This document shows, piece after piece, positions 26,167-34,666 of a DNA stretch of 64,000 nucleotides. How positions within the stretch are numbered: the stretch's first letter is position 1; every line of letters starts with the position of its first letter. Under the pieces are notes generated by a model. The model was not told where the DNA came from. It searched no databases and was given only the letters and a program-made list of their open reading frames with translations. The stretch is from Deltaproteobacteria bacterium (GTDB lineage: Bacteria; JAGRBM01; JAHCIT01). Location: assembly GCA_026129095.1 (NCBI GenBank), contig JAHCIT010000008.1, forward strand, positions 124,001 to 188,000. The letters are read 5' to 3'. The translations under genes and the position numbers were made by a program.

Positions 26167-29100
26167 ATGGATCAGGAACCGGCAGCCGGAACTACCGCCC
26201 CCCCTCGGGGACCCACCCGCCATGCAGAAGCCCATGTGCCGTGGCCGGTATGGGCGGTTCTGTACGAAGCCCGCTGGCGCCTGAGGGGTGCCGCGCTGGT
26301 CCGTACATTCCTCGCCCTCATGATGGGAACCGGCATGACCGCAACCGGCCTGTTGCTGGCCTACCCATATGCCCGTGACACCCGGCTGGGGCTCCCGCTT
26401 CTGGTGGTAATGGCATGGATAACGGTCTGCGCCGGTGCGGGTCTGGCAATCTGGTGGTTCCTGCTCGACCGGTTTTCCAGCCGGGATATCGCCCGACGTA
26501 TCGAGGACCGCCACCCGGAACTGAGTGGCGCCTTTTCGAATACGATCGAGTTTCAGCATTGGCTGTCGGGCAAGCAGAAACCGCCGGAAGGCATCTCCCT
26601 TGAACTGGCCGCGGAGGAGTTCGCAAGAGCCTCGCATGAGGCTGGACGCCTCCGCATGGGGAGGCTCAACAACTGGAGACAGGTTGGATGGCTGGCACTG
26701 GCCTCGCTGGCACCCGTTCTGATTGCCGGCAGTCTCATTCTGGCTGACTCTTTCCGGGCGCGCCGGGCATGGATCGCCTTCCGTGAGCCCCGGCAGGCCG
26801 TTCAGGAAATCAGGGCCGCGCTGGAAACCACCGGTGCGCAGTTCGATCCGGCCAAGATCGCCGCTGTCCGGGTCGAGCTGCACTACCCTGACTATCTTGC
26901 CCTGCCACCGACCATCATCGAAGCAAGCGACGGTTCCATCGAGGCCATACGGGGAACCCGCGTCATACTGGATATCCGTACGCTGGAGAATGTCCGCGCG
27001 GCCCGCATGGGGTTCGCTGATGGCGGGTCTGCGTTCACCAGCGGCCCCGCTTCACCCAGGCCGGCCGTGGAGGTAACCAGCAGCCGTTCGCTCAAGGCCG
27101 AGTTCATCACCGGCACCAGCGGCGTCCTGTATTTCTACTATCGCCGTCCCTGGCGGATCGGAGAGAGCCGCTCCCAGGCGTTCCGGATCACCGTCACCGA
27201 CGATCTCACGCCACGGGTCGAGATGCCCGAACCCGCCGGAGAGAGGAAAGTGAAACCCGGCGATGAGTTCACGGTTCGCTACCATGCCTTCGATGACCAC
27301 GCCCTCACGAAGCTCCAGCTGAGGCTGAAGGGGCGGCTGGTCGATGAAACCCGGGAACTCCCCGCGCCTGAACCGGGTTCCTCCAGTGCGGGCGGGGAAT
27401 ACAAACTGGAACTCGGTTCGGTGGATCTCACGGGAGAGGAAGAGGTCGAGCTCTTCATCGAAGCGCTCGACAACGATACCGTATCCGGCCCCAAGACCGG
27501 TGTTTCGCCCAAGGCACGACTCCTGCTCCGGGCCGACGAACGGGAACTGCTCGCCATCCTCGACAACCAGGAGCGGATTCTCGCCGGAATGATCGACTGG
27601 CTGGGCGGGAATCTCCAGTCCTACCCGCGTTCGGACTCCCCGCAGGCAGAAGCCGTTCTGGCCGATTTCATGATGCTGGTTCGGCGCGGGCAGGATGTGG
27701 TGACAGCACTCGACGAAACCGTCACTGCCATGCGGAATAATCCGCTGGCCGACGAGAACGCCACCGAAGCGCTCGATAATATCTACAAGGATCTGTCCGA
27801 AGGGGCCCGCCGGTTTGAACAGGCCGGAACCCGGATAGGGTTTCCAAAGCAGCTTCCGGGCACGCCCGCAGCAGCGGCCGGCAGCCTGACGTCAGTGGCC
27901 GGCGAACAGGTGCCCCCGCTGGAAAAGCACATCCTCTTTCTGGATACACTGATCTCAAAACAGCGGCTTGACGAGGCCCTGAGGCCCCGCGAGGAGATCG
28001 ATGCGATCAAGAACCGGATCCGGGAACTGATCGATGAATACCGCAAGACCGGCGACAAGGCACTGCTGGAGCAGATCCGCAAACTCAGCAACCGGCTCAA
28101 GGAACTCGTGAGCCGGACCATGATGGATGCCGCCCGGCGGTTTGATGATCTTCCTGATGAATACGTGAACAAGACTGAGCGCAAGAAGGAGATGGAAGAA
28201 CTCGAAAAGCTCTCGGACCAGCTTGCTGGCGAGCAGTTCGACGATCTCTCGGCGCTGGAGAACTATCTCAACCAGCTGGACGACACCTTCGACAACATGG
28301 ATCTCGCCCGGTCGGCGTTCGCCAGTGAGGCATTCTTCAAGGAACTGGGCAGGCTCACGGAACTGGAACGGAAGGTGGCCGCCCTGGAGAAGGAACAGAA
28401 GGAAATCGTCCAGGAAATCGAGAAGCTGCGCGGGAACGAAAGCGACAACCCGTTCACCAAGGCAGAACAGGAACAGATACGGCAAAGTATCGAGGCCGCC
28501 AGCCGTCACCTGGAAAGCGCAGGCCGCCTGCAGGGGAACCGCGAACGGCAGCTTTTCCGCGAGCTGATGGAAGCCCGGCAGCAAGGCGACCAGGCGCGGC
28601 TGCAGCAGATCCAGCAGGAACTCCAGAATGAGCAGATGCAGCGGCTCAACCAGCGGCTGTCGAATGCCTCCCGGCAGGCCGAGAGCGCGAAAAACGACTT
28701 CGAGGCGCTGAATCTCGGTGGTGCGATGGCCAGTCTGAAAGGCCTTGAGCGGGAAGCGGCCAACCTCGCCCAGCGGACGAGCGAAAAGGGGAGCGAGCCG
28801 GGAGAACCCGGGCCCAGGGGCGACGCGCAGAAGGCCTCCGAACATATCCGGAACGCCGCCCAGCTTCTCGAAAGAAAGCTGGCAGAAGCAGCCCAGCAGA
28901 AACCCGGCCGCCAGGCACGGCAAGGCCAGTCAGACCGGCTCGGCGAACGGCAGGGGCGGGCCCAGAAGCAGGCACAGGAACTGGCCGAACAACTGAAGGA
29001 ACTGGCCGGAGGTTCACCCATGATTCCCGGCGAAAGCGGCCCCGAGATGGATTCCGCAGCGGGCGAAATGGGAACGTCATCCGGTCAGCTCGGCCAGGGC

Positions 29101-29436
29101 CGTCCACAGGCGGCATTAAGCCCGTCCGCTTCGGCCAGCAGCCGGCTGCAGTCGATCCGCCAGGGTCTCAGCCAGGCCCGGCAGCGGATGGAAAACGGCA
29201 TGCAGAGCGGCGGCCGCAGTGGGATGGCATCCGGCGGGATGCCTGGTGGCGGCCGCTCGCGTGGCCGCGAGGGCGGGGATGGAATCTGGCAGAGCGACCC
29301 GAACGTGGAAATCCCTGGCGCCGGAGAAGCCCGCGCCCCGAGCAAGGACGAGATCATCAACTCGATGAAAGAGCCCGCCCCGAAGGCGTACACGCCCCAG
29401 AACCGCGACTACTACAAGAACCTGATGCAGAACTAG
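26167..29436 (+). CDS. DUF4175-family large membrane/coiled-coil protein
   Basis: 1089 residues. Membrane helices near 42-64, 71-98 and about 176-196 surround an arginine-rich cytoplasmic-type segment (DIARRIEDRHPELSGAFSNT), which is characteristic of this family. A beta-rich domain follows (about 215-440, with strands such as VELHYPDYLALPPTII, like the Ig-like part of DUF4175). Then come long coiled coils (about 600-960) rich in Glu, Gln and Arg, and a low-complexity Gly/Ser/Met/Arg tail ending in PKAYTPQNRDYYKNLMQ. Function is unknown; many species carry it beside envelope or MoxR/VWA genes. Starts 14 bases after nadD. Confidence 0.78.
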   Translation: MDQEPAAGTTAPPRGPTRHAEAHVPWPVWAVLYEARWRLRGAALVRTFLALMMGTGMTATGLLLAYPYARDTRLGLPLLVVMAWITVCAGAGLAIWWFLLDRFSSRDIARRIEDRHPELSGAFSNTIEFQHWLSGKQKPPEGISLELAAEEFARASHEAGRLRMGRLNNWRQVGWLALASLAPVLIAGSLILADSFRARRAWIAFREPRQAVQEIRAALETTGAQFDPAKIAAVRVELHYPDYLALPPTIIEASDGSIEAIRGTRVILDIRTLENVRAARMGFADGGSAFTSGPASPRPAVEVTSSRSLKAEFITGTSGVLYFYYRRPWRIGESRSQAFRITVTDDLTPRVEMPEPAGERKVKPGDEFTVRYHAFDDHALTKLQLRLKGRLVDETRELPAPEPGSSSAGGEYKLELGSVDLTGEEEVELFIEALDNDTVSGPKTGVSPKARLLLRADERELLAILDNQERILAGMIDWLGGNLQSYPRSDSPQAEAVLADFMMLVRRGQDVVTALDETVTAMRNNPLADENATEALDNIYKDLSEGARRFEQAGTRIGFPKQLPGTPAAAAGSLTSVAGEQVPPLEKHILFLDTLISKQRLDEALRPREEIDAIKNRIRELIDEYRKTGDKALLEQIRKLSNRLKELVSRTMMDAARRFDDLPDEYVNKTERKKEMEELEKLSDQLAGEQFDDLSALENYLNQLDDTFDNMDLARSAFASEAFFKELGRLTELERKVAALEKEQKEIVQEIEKLRGNESDNPFTKAEQEQIRQSIEAASRHLESAGRLQGNRERQLFRELMEARQQGDQARLQQIQQELQNEQMQRLNQRLSNASRQAESAKNDFEALNLGGAMASLKGLEREAANLAQRTSEKGSEPGEPGPRGDAQKASEHIRNAAQLLERKLAEAAQQKPGRQARQGQSDRLGERQGRAQKQAQELAEQLKELAGGSPMIPGESGPEMDSAAGEMGTSSGQLGQGRPQAALSPSASASSRLQSIRQGLSQARQRMENGMQSGGRSGMASGGMPGGGRSRGREGGDGIWQSDPNVEIPGAGEARAPSKDEIINSMKEPAPKAYTPQNRDYYKNLMQN

Positions 29437-29442
29437 GCCGGG

Positions 29443-30591
29443 CTAGAGTCCCATCTGCTTGGCGATGATCACCTTCATGATCTCGTTCGAGCCGGCAAAG
29501 ATCCGCTGCACGCGTGCGTCCTGGTACATCTTGGCGATCGGATATTCGAGCATGTAGCCGTATCCGCCGTGGAGCTGCACGCCGTCATCCACGACCTGGC
29601 AGAGCATGTCGGTAATCCACCACTTCGCCATCGACACTTCCTTGACAATGTTCTTGCCCGCCATGTGGTCAACAATCAGCTTGTCCACAAACGTACGGCC
29701 GATCTCCACCTTGGTGGCCATCTCGGCCAGCTTGAACTGGCTGTGCTGGAACTTCGAGAGGGGCTTTCCGAACACCTGCCGCTCCTGTGCGTACTTGAGC
29801 GACTCCTTCAGCGCCACTTCCGCCCCTGACTGCGCCCCCGCGCAGACCATGAGCCGCTCCTGCTGGAGCTCCTTCATCAGGATATAGAAGCCCGACCCCT
29901 CGGTTCCGAGTATGTTCGTCACCGGTACGCGGCAGTCCTCGAACGACATCTCGGAGGTGTCCTGGGCATGGAGGCCCACCTTCTCCAGGTTACGGCCCCG
30001 CTTGAAACCGGGAGTGCTGGCCTCGACCAGGATGAGCGAAATGCCCGCATGCGGGGGATTCGCCCTGGGGTTGGTCTTGGCCGCGACGACGATGAGGTCG
30101 CAGTGCTGGCCACTGGAGATAAACGTCTTCTGGCCATTGATGATGTAATGGTCACCGTCGCGGACGGCTGTGGTCTGGATCGAGGCGAGATCCGAACCCG
30201 TATTGGGTTCGGTCATGGCGACAGCCAGCACGATCTCGCCCGACGCGCACTTGGGCAGGTACTTTTTCTTCTGCTCCGGTGTTCCCGACCGGAAGATGTA
30301 CGGCCCCACGATGTCGTTATGGAGTGAAAGGCTGAGTGCGGTTACACGGGCCGCGGCGCACTCCTCTGTCATCACGATCGAGTAGAGGAAGTCCGCGTCC
30401 ACACCGCCATACTCCTCAGGCAGCCACGGGCAGAGAAAGCCATTCTTCCCCGCGCTGTTCCAGATCTCCCGCGGCGCAATACCCGCCTTTTCCCACTGGT
30501 CGTGGAACGGAACCACTTCCTTCTGAAGCCATTTGCGGAACGATTCGCGCAGAAGCTCGTGCTCTTCCTTGAACTGGACCAGACGGGGCAT
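29443..30591 (-). CDS. Acyl-CoA dehydrogenase, long-chain (LCAD)-like
   Basis: FAD enzyme that makes trans-2-enoyl-CoA, passing electrons to ETF. In the 382 residues: AVAMTEPNTGSDLASIQT (FAD/substrate), FISSGQHCDLIVV, QVFGKPLSKFQ, and GGYGYMLEYPIAKMYQDARVQRIFAGSNEI. The position that holds the catalytic Glu in medium-chain enzymes (xYEGTxxI) is Ala here (FAGSNEI). Instead a Glu sits in ELQQERL (residue 245), the place used by LCAD and isovaleryl-CoA dehydrogenases. AAGGAG lies eight bases before ATG 30591. It is the last gene of the leftward def/DUF4177 block but has its own promoter/operator region. Converges with the DUF4175 gene six bases away. Confidence 0.93.
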   Translation of the reverse strand: MPRLVQFKEEHELLRESFRKWLQKEVVPFHDQWEKAGIAPREIWNSAGKNGFLCPWLPEEYGGVDADFLYSIVMTEECAAARVTALSLSLHNDIVGPYIFRSGTPEQKKKYLPKCASGEIVLAVAMTEPNTGSDLASIQTTAVRDGDHYIINGQKTFISSGQHCDLIVVAAKTNPRANPPHAGISLILVEASTPGFKRGRNLEKVGLHAQDTSEMSFEDCRVPVTNILGTEGSGFYILMKELQQERLMVCAGAQSGAEVALKESLKYAQERQVFGKPLSKFQHSQFKLAEMATKVEIGRTFVDKLIVDHMAGKNIVKEVSMAKWWITDMLCQVVDDGVQLHGGYGYMLEYPIAKMYQDARVQRIFAGSNEIMKVIIAKQMGL

Positions 30592-30630
30592 GACGGGGAC
30601 TCCTTCACCTTGACTGGATGTCAGCAATTC

Positions 30631-30651
30631 AGGGCCGCCGCTGACGGCCCT
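30631..30651. other. Hairpin in the acyl-CoA dehydrogenase leader
   Basis: AGGGCCG (30631-30637) pairs perfectly with CGGCCCT (30645-30651) across seven bases. It would lie at the extreme 5' end of the transcript predicted from the adjacent promoter and may protect the mRNA. Confidence 0.4.
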
Positions 30652-30659
30652 GTCAGCGG

Positions 30660-30689
30660 GGAATAGGCGCGATTGACTGGTGAGTCAAT
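30660..30689 (-). promoter_or_regulatory. Promoter overlapped by a palindromic operator, upstream of the acyl-CoA dehydrogenase
   Basis: On the minus strand TTGACT (30688-30683), 17 bases, then TATTCC (30665-30660). The -35 box lies inside the perfect palindrome ATTGACT-GGTG-AGTCAAT (30672-30689), a 7-bp inverted repeat with a four-base centre. This spacing suits a TetR-family repressor, and fatty-acid degradation genes are often controlled in this way. No candidate regulator gene lies in the window. Confidence 0.5.
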
Positions 30690-30699
30690 GAGCGGCGGC

Positions 30700-30936
30700 C
30701 TAATCTTCCTTATCCGCCTCCACCTCGCGGCTGAACAGGACAAACGCCATTGTTGGACGCTTGCTCGCCTCGGTCCGGACAAACTGGATCGAGTCGTAAT
30801 GCCACCCCTCGGCCGTAACCGTATTGAGGATTTCCTCCAGCCGGTCATCGGTGACGGTACTGGTCTCGACCACCTTGTAGCGGATGGTGCTCTTGCCCTT
30901 CGGGCGGACTGGGGGCAGTTCTGAACGTCTGCTCAT
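30700..30936 (-). CDS. DUF4177 domain protein
   Basis: 78 residues. The domain is compact: KSTIRYKVVETSTVTDDRLEE, ILNTVTAEGWHYDSIQFVRT and TMAFVLFSRE form the strand-helix-strand pattern of DUF4177 with the conserved E-G-W. ATG 30936 has no ribosome-binding site but has TATGCT nine bases upstream. Function unknown. Downstream of def on the same strand. Confidence 0.75.
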   Translation of the reverse strand: MSRRSELPPVRPKGKSTIRYKVVETSTVTDDRLEEILNTVTAEGWHYDSIQFVRTEASKRPTMAFVLFSREVEADKED

Positions 30937-31012
30937 GGAACCGGAAGCATAACGCCCGGCGGCCCCACTTGAATAGAGCCACAGAGACCATCGCCAAAGG
31001 GGCAACAGAGAA

Positions 31013-31543
31013 CTAGAGAGCCGACCTGGACGCCTTTTTGGGCGGGGCCTTGTTCTTGCGGATCTTCTTCTTGATGAGGGTCCGTTTCAGCATCGACAGG
31101 TGATCGATAAAAAGCGTCCCGTCCAGATGGTCAATTTCGTGCTGGAAGATAACGGCCAGGAAATCCTCCGCATCGATCCGGAGGTCTTTCCCGTCCAGGC
31201 CTTGCCCGGTCACAGTGACTTTCTGATAACGGTCCACTTCCTCGTTGAAGCCGGGAACCGACAGGCATCCTTCCTCGAAGGTGATTTCGCCACTGGCCTC
31301 CGTGATGACGGGATTGGCGACAGCGATGAAATTTCCGGCCTTTTCCCCGGCCGTCGGGTCCACAACAATAAGCCGGATACTCTCGCCCACCTGCGGGGCG
31401 GCGAGCCCAACCCCCGGCGCCGCGTACAGGGTTTCGCGCATGTCATCCACGAGTTTTTTCAGCCGCGGGCCAAACTCCGCCACCGGATCGGCAATCCGCT
31501 CAAGCACGGGGTCAGGGAAGGTCCGGATATCGATAAGCGCCAT
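31013..31543 (-). CDS. def: Peptide deformylase
   Basis: Removes the formyl group from nascent N-terminal methionines. The 176-residue protein has all three PDF motifs: GVGLAAPQ (44-51), EGCLS (91-95, Cys93 binds the metal) and HEIDH (135-139, two His ligands and catalytic Glu). It ends in a Lys-rich tail (KKKIRKNK). ATG 31543 is six bases after AAGGTG; an ATG at 31549 sits on that site. Unlike many genomes, fmt is not adjacent. Confidence 0.96.
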   Translation of the reverse strand: MALIDIRTFPDPVLERIADPVAEFGPRLKKLVDDMRETLYAAPGVGLAAPQVGESIRLIVVDPTAGEKAGNFIAVANPVITEASGEITFEEGCLSVPGFNEEVDRYQKVTVTGQGLDGKDLRIDAEDFLAVIFQHEIDHLDGTLFIDHLSMLKRTLIKKKIRKNKAPPKKASRSAL

Positions 31544-31633
31544 GTCCATCACCTTATTAACCACGTCCGGCGGGACCGGCAAGCATGATGGCCTGTGCTG
31601 GCTGCCGCCAATCCGTTACTCATGCTCCGCCGG

Positions 31634-31662
31634 TTGAAACCGCACGGAACCCATATTAAAAA
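31634..31662 (+). promoter_or_regulatory. Candidate sigma-70 promoter for the small lipoprotein operon
   Basis: TTGAAA (31634-31639), a 17-base spacer and TAAAAA (31657-31662); TATTAA overlaps at 31654-31659. It is in the 154-base divergent region between def and the lipoprotein gene, 35 bases before the ATG. Confidence 0.5.
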
Positions 31663-31697
31663 TCGTCCTTTCATGGAGCGGCTTGGAGTGCGAGACA

Positions 31698-31955
31698 ATG
31701 ACAATTCTTAAACGGCTTGGTTTCACGGTGACAGCCCTTTCCATTGGGCTTCTGCCTGCCTGCGGCAAGGAAGAATTGATCAAGGAAAACGAGTCGCTCA
31801 AGGCCCAGCTCACTGAAAAGGAAAAGGAGCTGTTCCAGGCCCAGTTTTCGCTGGACAAGTGCAATAGCGACAAGAAATACCTCCAGGACGAGATCCGCAA
31901 AATCCAGAGGCTTCCCAAGAACGAACGCCAGATGCGCGACGTGGACCTGAAGTAA
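31698..31955 (+). CDS. Small coiled-coil lipoprotein
   Basis: 85 residues. A signal peptide ends in the lipobox LLPAC (Cys22), followed by a single continuous helix of heptad-like composition (KEELIKENESLKAQLTEKEK, then an RDVDLK-type charged end). This is the architecture of small Lpp-like or bZIP-like envelope spacers, with an asparagine/leucine ladder; no known family is claimed. ATG 31698 follows GGAG by nine bases; a TTG at 31683 is less likely. It precedes the Xer recombinase by 10 bases. Confidence 0.75.
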   Translation: MTILKRLGFTVTALSIGLLPACGKEELIKENESLKAQLTEKEKELFQAQFSLDKCNSDKKYLQDEIRKIQRLPKNERQMRDVDLK

Positions 31956-31965
31956 CGGGGCCCCC

Positions 31966-32934
31966 TTGGATCTGGACCAGGCGGCTGACCTTTTTCTGAC
32001 GCACCTGAAAAGTGAACGGGGCCTGTCGGCCCATACCGTGTCCGGTTATGCGCTCGATGTGCGGTCCTTCGTGGAGTTCGCCACAAGGAACGGCATCCCT
32101 GACCCGAAATCGGTCACCCAGGACATGGGTAGCCGGTGGCTCGAAAGCCTCCACGCACAAGGACTTTCGGTCCGGTCGGTGTTCCGGCGGCAGGTGGGAG
32201 TGCGCGGTTTCTTCCGTTTTTTGCGCCGCGAGCGGATCATCGACAGCGATCCCTTCACAGGCCTCCCTACACCGAAACTGCCCCGCGCCCTGCCGAAGGC
32301 CCTCGGATACCCGCAAGCGGCGTCGCTGCTTGGAACCGCCTCCCGCACCGGAAAGAAGGGCAGCGCGACAAAGGCTTCACGCCCGCTGACACCCGCCGAA
32401 GCCGCCCGGCAGCTTCGCAATCTCGCCATGATCGAACTGCTCTACGCCACGGGCCTGCGCGTCTCGGAGCTGGTCAATCTGCCTGCCGGGGCTGTCGATA
32501 CCGGTGAACGGATCCTTCGCGTCCGGGGCAAGGGGGACAAGGAACGGCTCGTTCCTGTGGGCGATGCCGCCTACGAACTTCTGGACGCCTACGTCAAACA
32601 GGCCCGGCCCGCACTTCTGAACGGCCGCGAGAGCCCGGCCCTGTTTGTCACGGCCCGTGGCCGGGCCATGACACGCCAGATGTTCTGGAACCAGGTCAGG
32701 ACCTGGGCAAAGGAAGCAGGCATAAGGGCGAGCCCGCATACGCTGAGACATACATTTGCCACACACCTGCTTACCGAGGGCATTGATCTCCGCACCCTCC
32801 AGATGCTTCTGGGCCATTCGAACCTGACGACCACCGAGATCTACACCCACGTGAGCCGTGACCGGCTCCGGCAGCAGTACCAGCAGGCCCACCCCCGCGC
32901 ACGGGTAAAACCCGGCCGTCCAGCAAAATCGTAA
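31966..32934 (+). CDS. xerD: Tyrosine recombinase XerC/XerD
   Basis: Resolves chromosome dimers at dif. The 322-residue protein has the SAM-like N-terminal domain (FLTHLKSERGLSAHTVSGYA) and the full catalytic set: Arg165 (ATGLRVSEL), Lys189 (RGKGDKERL), His258-x-x-Arg261 (HTLRHTFATHLL), His284 (LGHSN) and the nucleophile Tyr293 (EIYTHV). Length and motifs fit a housekeeping Xer rather than a phage integrase. An extra basic linker (about 125-145, RTGKKGSATKASR) sits before the catalytic core. The start is TTG 31966, aligned to the family N-terminus. XerC and XerD cannot be distinguished by eye; the symbol is provisional. Confidence 0.9.
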   Translation: MDLDQAADLFLTHLKSERGLSAHTVSGYALDVRSFVEFATRNGIPDPKSVTQDMGSRWLESLHAQGLSVRSVFRRQVGVRGFFRFLRRERIIDSDPFTGLPTPKLPRALPKALGYPQAASLLGTASRTGKKGSATKASRPLTPAEAARQLRNLAMIELLYATGLRVSELVNLPAGAVDTGERILRVRGKGDKERLVPVGDAAYELLDAYVKQARPALLNGRESPALFVTARGRAMTRQMFWNQVRTWAKEAGIRASPHTLRHTFATHLLTEGIDLRTLQMLLGHSNLTTTEIYTHVSRDRLRQQYQQAHPRARVKPGRPAKS

Positions 32935-32948
32935 CAAACGCCTGCCAG

Positions 32949-32972
32949 CGCTTGTCACATGGCCCACAAGCG
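32949..32972. terminator. Possible hairpin terminator after xer
   Basis: CGCTTGT (32949-32955) pairs perfectly with ACAAGCG (32966-32972) around a 10-base loop, 14 bases after the recombinase stop. Only a short T-run follows, so it is at best a weak terminator. Confidence 0.35.
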
Positions 32973-33012
32973 GTGATGTTTCCGGGTCAGGAAAGGAACA
33001 GCCCGGTCACCC

Positions 33013-34560
33013 ATGAGCGTCTTCGCGGCCATCGACTGCGGCACCAACTCCTTCCGGCTCGTGACGGGCCGCAAGGATCCCGATACCGGTTACCGGTTCC
33101 TCAGCGAACTGAAGGAGCCAGTGCGCATCGGCGCGGATCTTTTTACCGGAGAGGTCATCACCGAAAAGGCCATCGAGCGGGGCATCGCCGCCCTCAACCT
33201 CTTTCAGAAGGAAATCCAGCGCGAGCCGGTGTCACGGGTAAGGTGCGTGGGGACGAGCGCTTTCCGCGAAGCGAAGAACAGTGCGGAAGTGATCGAACGG
33301 TTCCGCAAGGAGACCGGCCTCCAGCTTGAAATCATACGCGGCACGGAGGAAGCCCGCATCATCTCGCTCGGCATCCTCAAGACGCTCCGCAAGGACGGCT
33401 CGCGCTTCCTGCTGGTGGATATCGGCGGCGGCTCGACCGAGCTGACCATCGTTGAAAACGGTGAAGGCCACTACATCGAATCGGCCCAGGTGGGAGCCGT
33501 CCGGCTGACCAACCTGTTCCTGAAGAATGACCCGCCCTCGGAAAAGGAGCAGAAACTCCTCGCCAACTTCATTGACGACAAGCTCCGGCGACCCCTGCGG
33601 CGAATACTCGAGTCCGGGTTCGACGAGGTGGTGGGGTCTGCCGGCACCATGACCACACTGGCCAAGATGAGCCGCGAGGGCGCCAAACTCGACCGCTCCA
33701 ACCTGTATACGGTGAAGACCGTCTTCGTCCGGCAACAGCTCGAACGCATCCTGGAGATGAAAACCTCCGAGCGGGCGAAACTCCCCGGCATGTCGAAGCA
33801 GCGGGCTGAAATCGCCATCGCCGGTTTTTCCATTGCCAGCTACATTCTTTCCGGGCTGGGCGTGAAACAGTTCAAGGTGTCCGGCCGGGGGCTGGTGGAC
33901 GGGCTCATGATCGACATGATCGAGGACGCCGAAAACCACCCCCTGTATTCCCAGTACCTCACACGCCAGCACCGGGCGGATTTCAATGACCTGGCCGCCC
34001 GTTACCGGCTGGACAAGATCCATGCCGAGCGGGTCCAGGGGTTTGCCCTCGACCTGTTCGACCAGATGAAGGATCTGCACCACCTGGGAGAGCGCGAGCG
34101 CAACTGGCTGTCGGCGGCCGCCTTCTTCCATGACATCGGTATGCTGATTGCCATGAACAGCCACCACAAGCATTCCGAATACATCATCCGGAACATGGAT
34201 ATTTCCGGCTATTCCCAGACGGACCTGGACATGGTGGCCCGTATTGCACGGTTCCACCGCAAGGCCGAACCCACGCCCAAGCGCCCGGAAGTGGCTGTAC
34301 TGTCGTCGGCCGACCAGCAGAAACTGATGTGGCTCGCGGCGATACTGCGTACTGCCGACGGCCTCGACCGGTCCCATGCCTCGCATGTGAAATCTGTCCG
34401 GGCGATCATTACCAAGGATCTCATCACCATCGAACTCGCCACGCCGTTCGATGTGGACCTCGACATCTGGGCCGCCGAAAACAAGGGCGAAATGCTGGGC
34501 AAACTCGCCGACCGCAAGGTCAAATACCGCGTGATGGACTCCGGACCGGGCGGGGAATGA
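33013..34560 (+). CDS. ppx: Ppx/GppA phosphatase with C-terminal HD-like domain
   Basis: Hydrolyses inorganic polyphosphate and/or pppGpp. The 515-residue protein begins with the ASKHA-fold phosphate loop (AAIDCGTNSFRLV). It then shows EEARIISLGIL, LVDIGGGSTEL (second phosphate loop) and a GLVDGLM region. Its C-terminal third resembles an HD phosphohydrolase domain (AAFFHDIGMLIA, HHKHSEYII), the domain order of full-length Ppx/GppA. Ppx and GppA cannot be separated by sequence reading; polyphosphatase is the more common annotation when only one copy is seen. The ATG has a weak upstream AAAGGA. Confidence 0.9.
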   Translation: MSVFAAIDCGTNSFRLVTGRKDPDTGYRFLSELKEPVRIGADLFTGEVITEKAIERGIAALNLFQKEIQREPVSRVRCVGTSAFREAKNSAEVIERFRKETGLQLEIIRGTEEARIISLGILKTLRKDGSRFLLVDIGGGSTELTIVENGEGHYIESAQVGAVRLTNLFLKNDPPSEKEQKLLANFIDDKLRRPLRRILESGFDEVVGSAGTMTTLAKMSREGAKLDRSNLYTVKTVFVRQQLERILEMKTSERAKLPGMSKQRAEIAIAGFSIASYILSGLGVKQFKVSGRGLVDGLMIDMIEDAENHPLYSQYLTRQHRADFNDLAARYRLDKIHAERVQGFALDLFDQMKDLHHLGERERNWLSAAAFFHDIGMLIAMNSHHKHSEYIIRNMDISGYSQTDLDMVARIARFHRKAEPTPKRPEVAVLSSADQQKLMWLAAILRTADGLDRSHASHVKSVRAIITKDLITIELATPFDVDLDIWAAENKGEMLGKLADRKVKYRVMDSGPGGE

Positions 34561-34579
34561 GGGCACCCGGCCCCTGCCC

Positions 34580-34607
34580 TTGCCCGCCACCCAATCCGGT
34601 TTAGACT
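34580..34607 (+). promoter_or_regulatory. Candidate promoter for apgM
   Basis: TTGCCC (34580-34585), a 16-base spacer and TAGACT (34602-34607), about 60 bases before the apgM ATG. The same TAGACT box precedes other genes here. The leader contains two very short open frames (ATG at 34616 and 34636) that are probably not meaningful. Confidence 0.35.
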
Positions 34608-34666
34608 GTGTATAAATGGGATGGGCCTTCTGCTGATGAAGGGCCGTCCGGAAGCCGTATAACCGC

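Noticed and set aside
34616-34666. Leader peptide genes upstream of apgM
   Set aside because: Frames of 6 and 8 codons from chance ATGs; no regulatory codon run or antiterminator.
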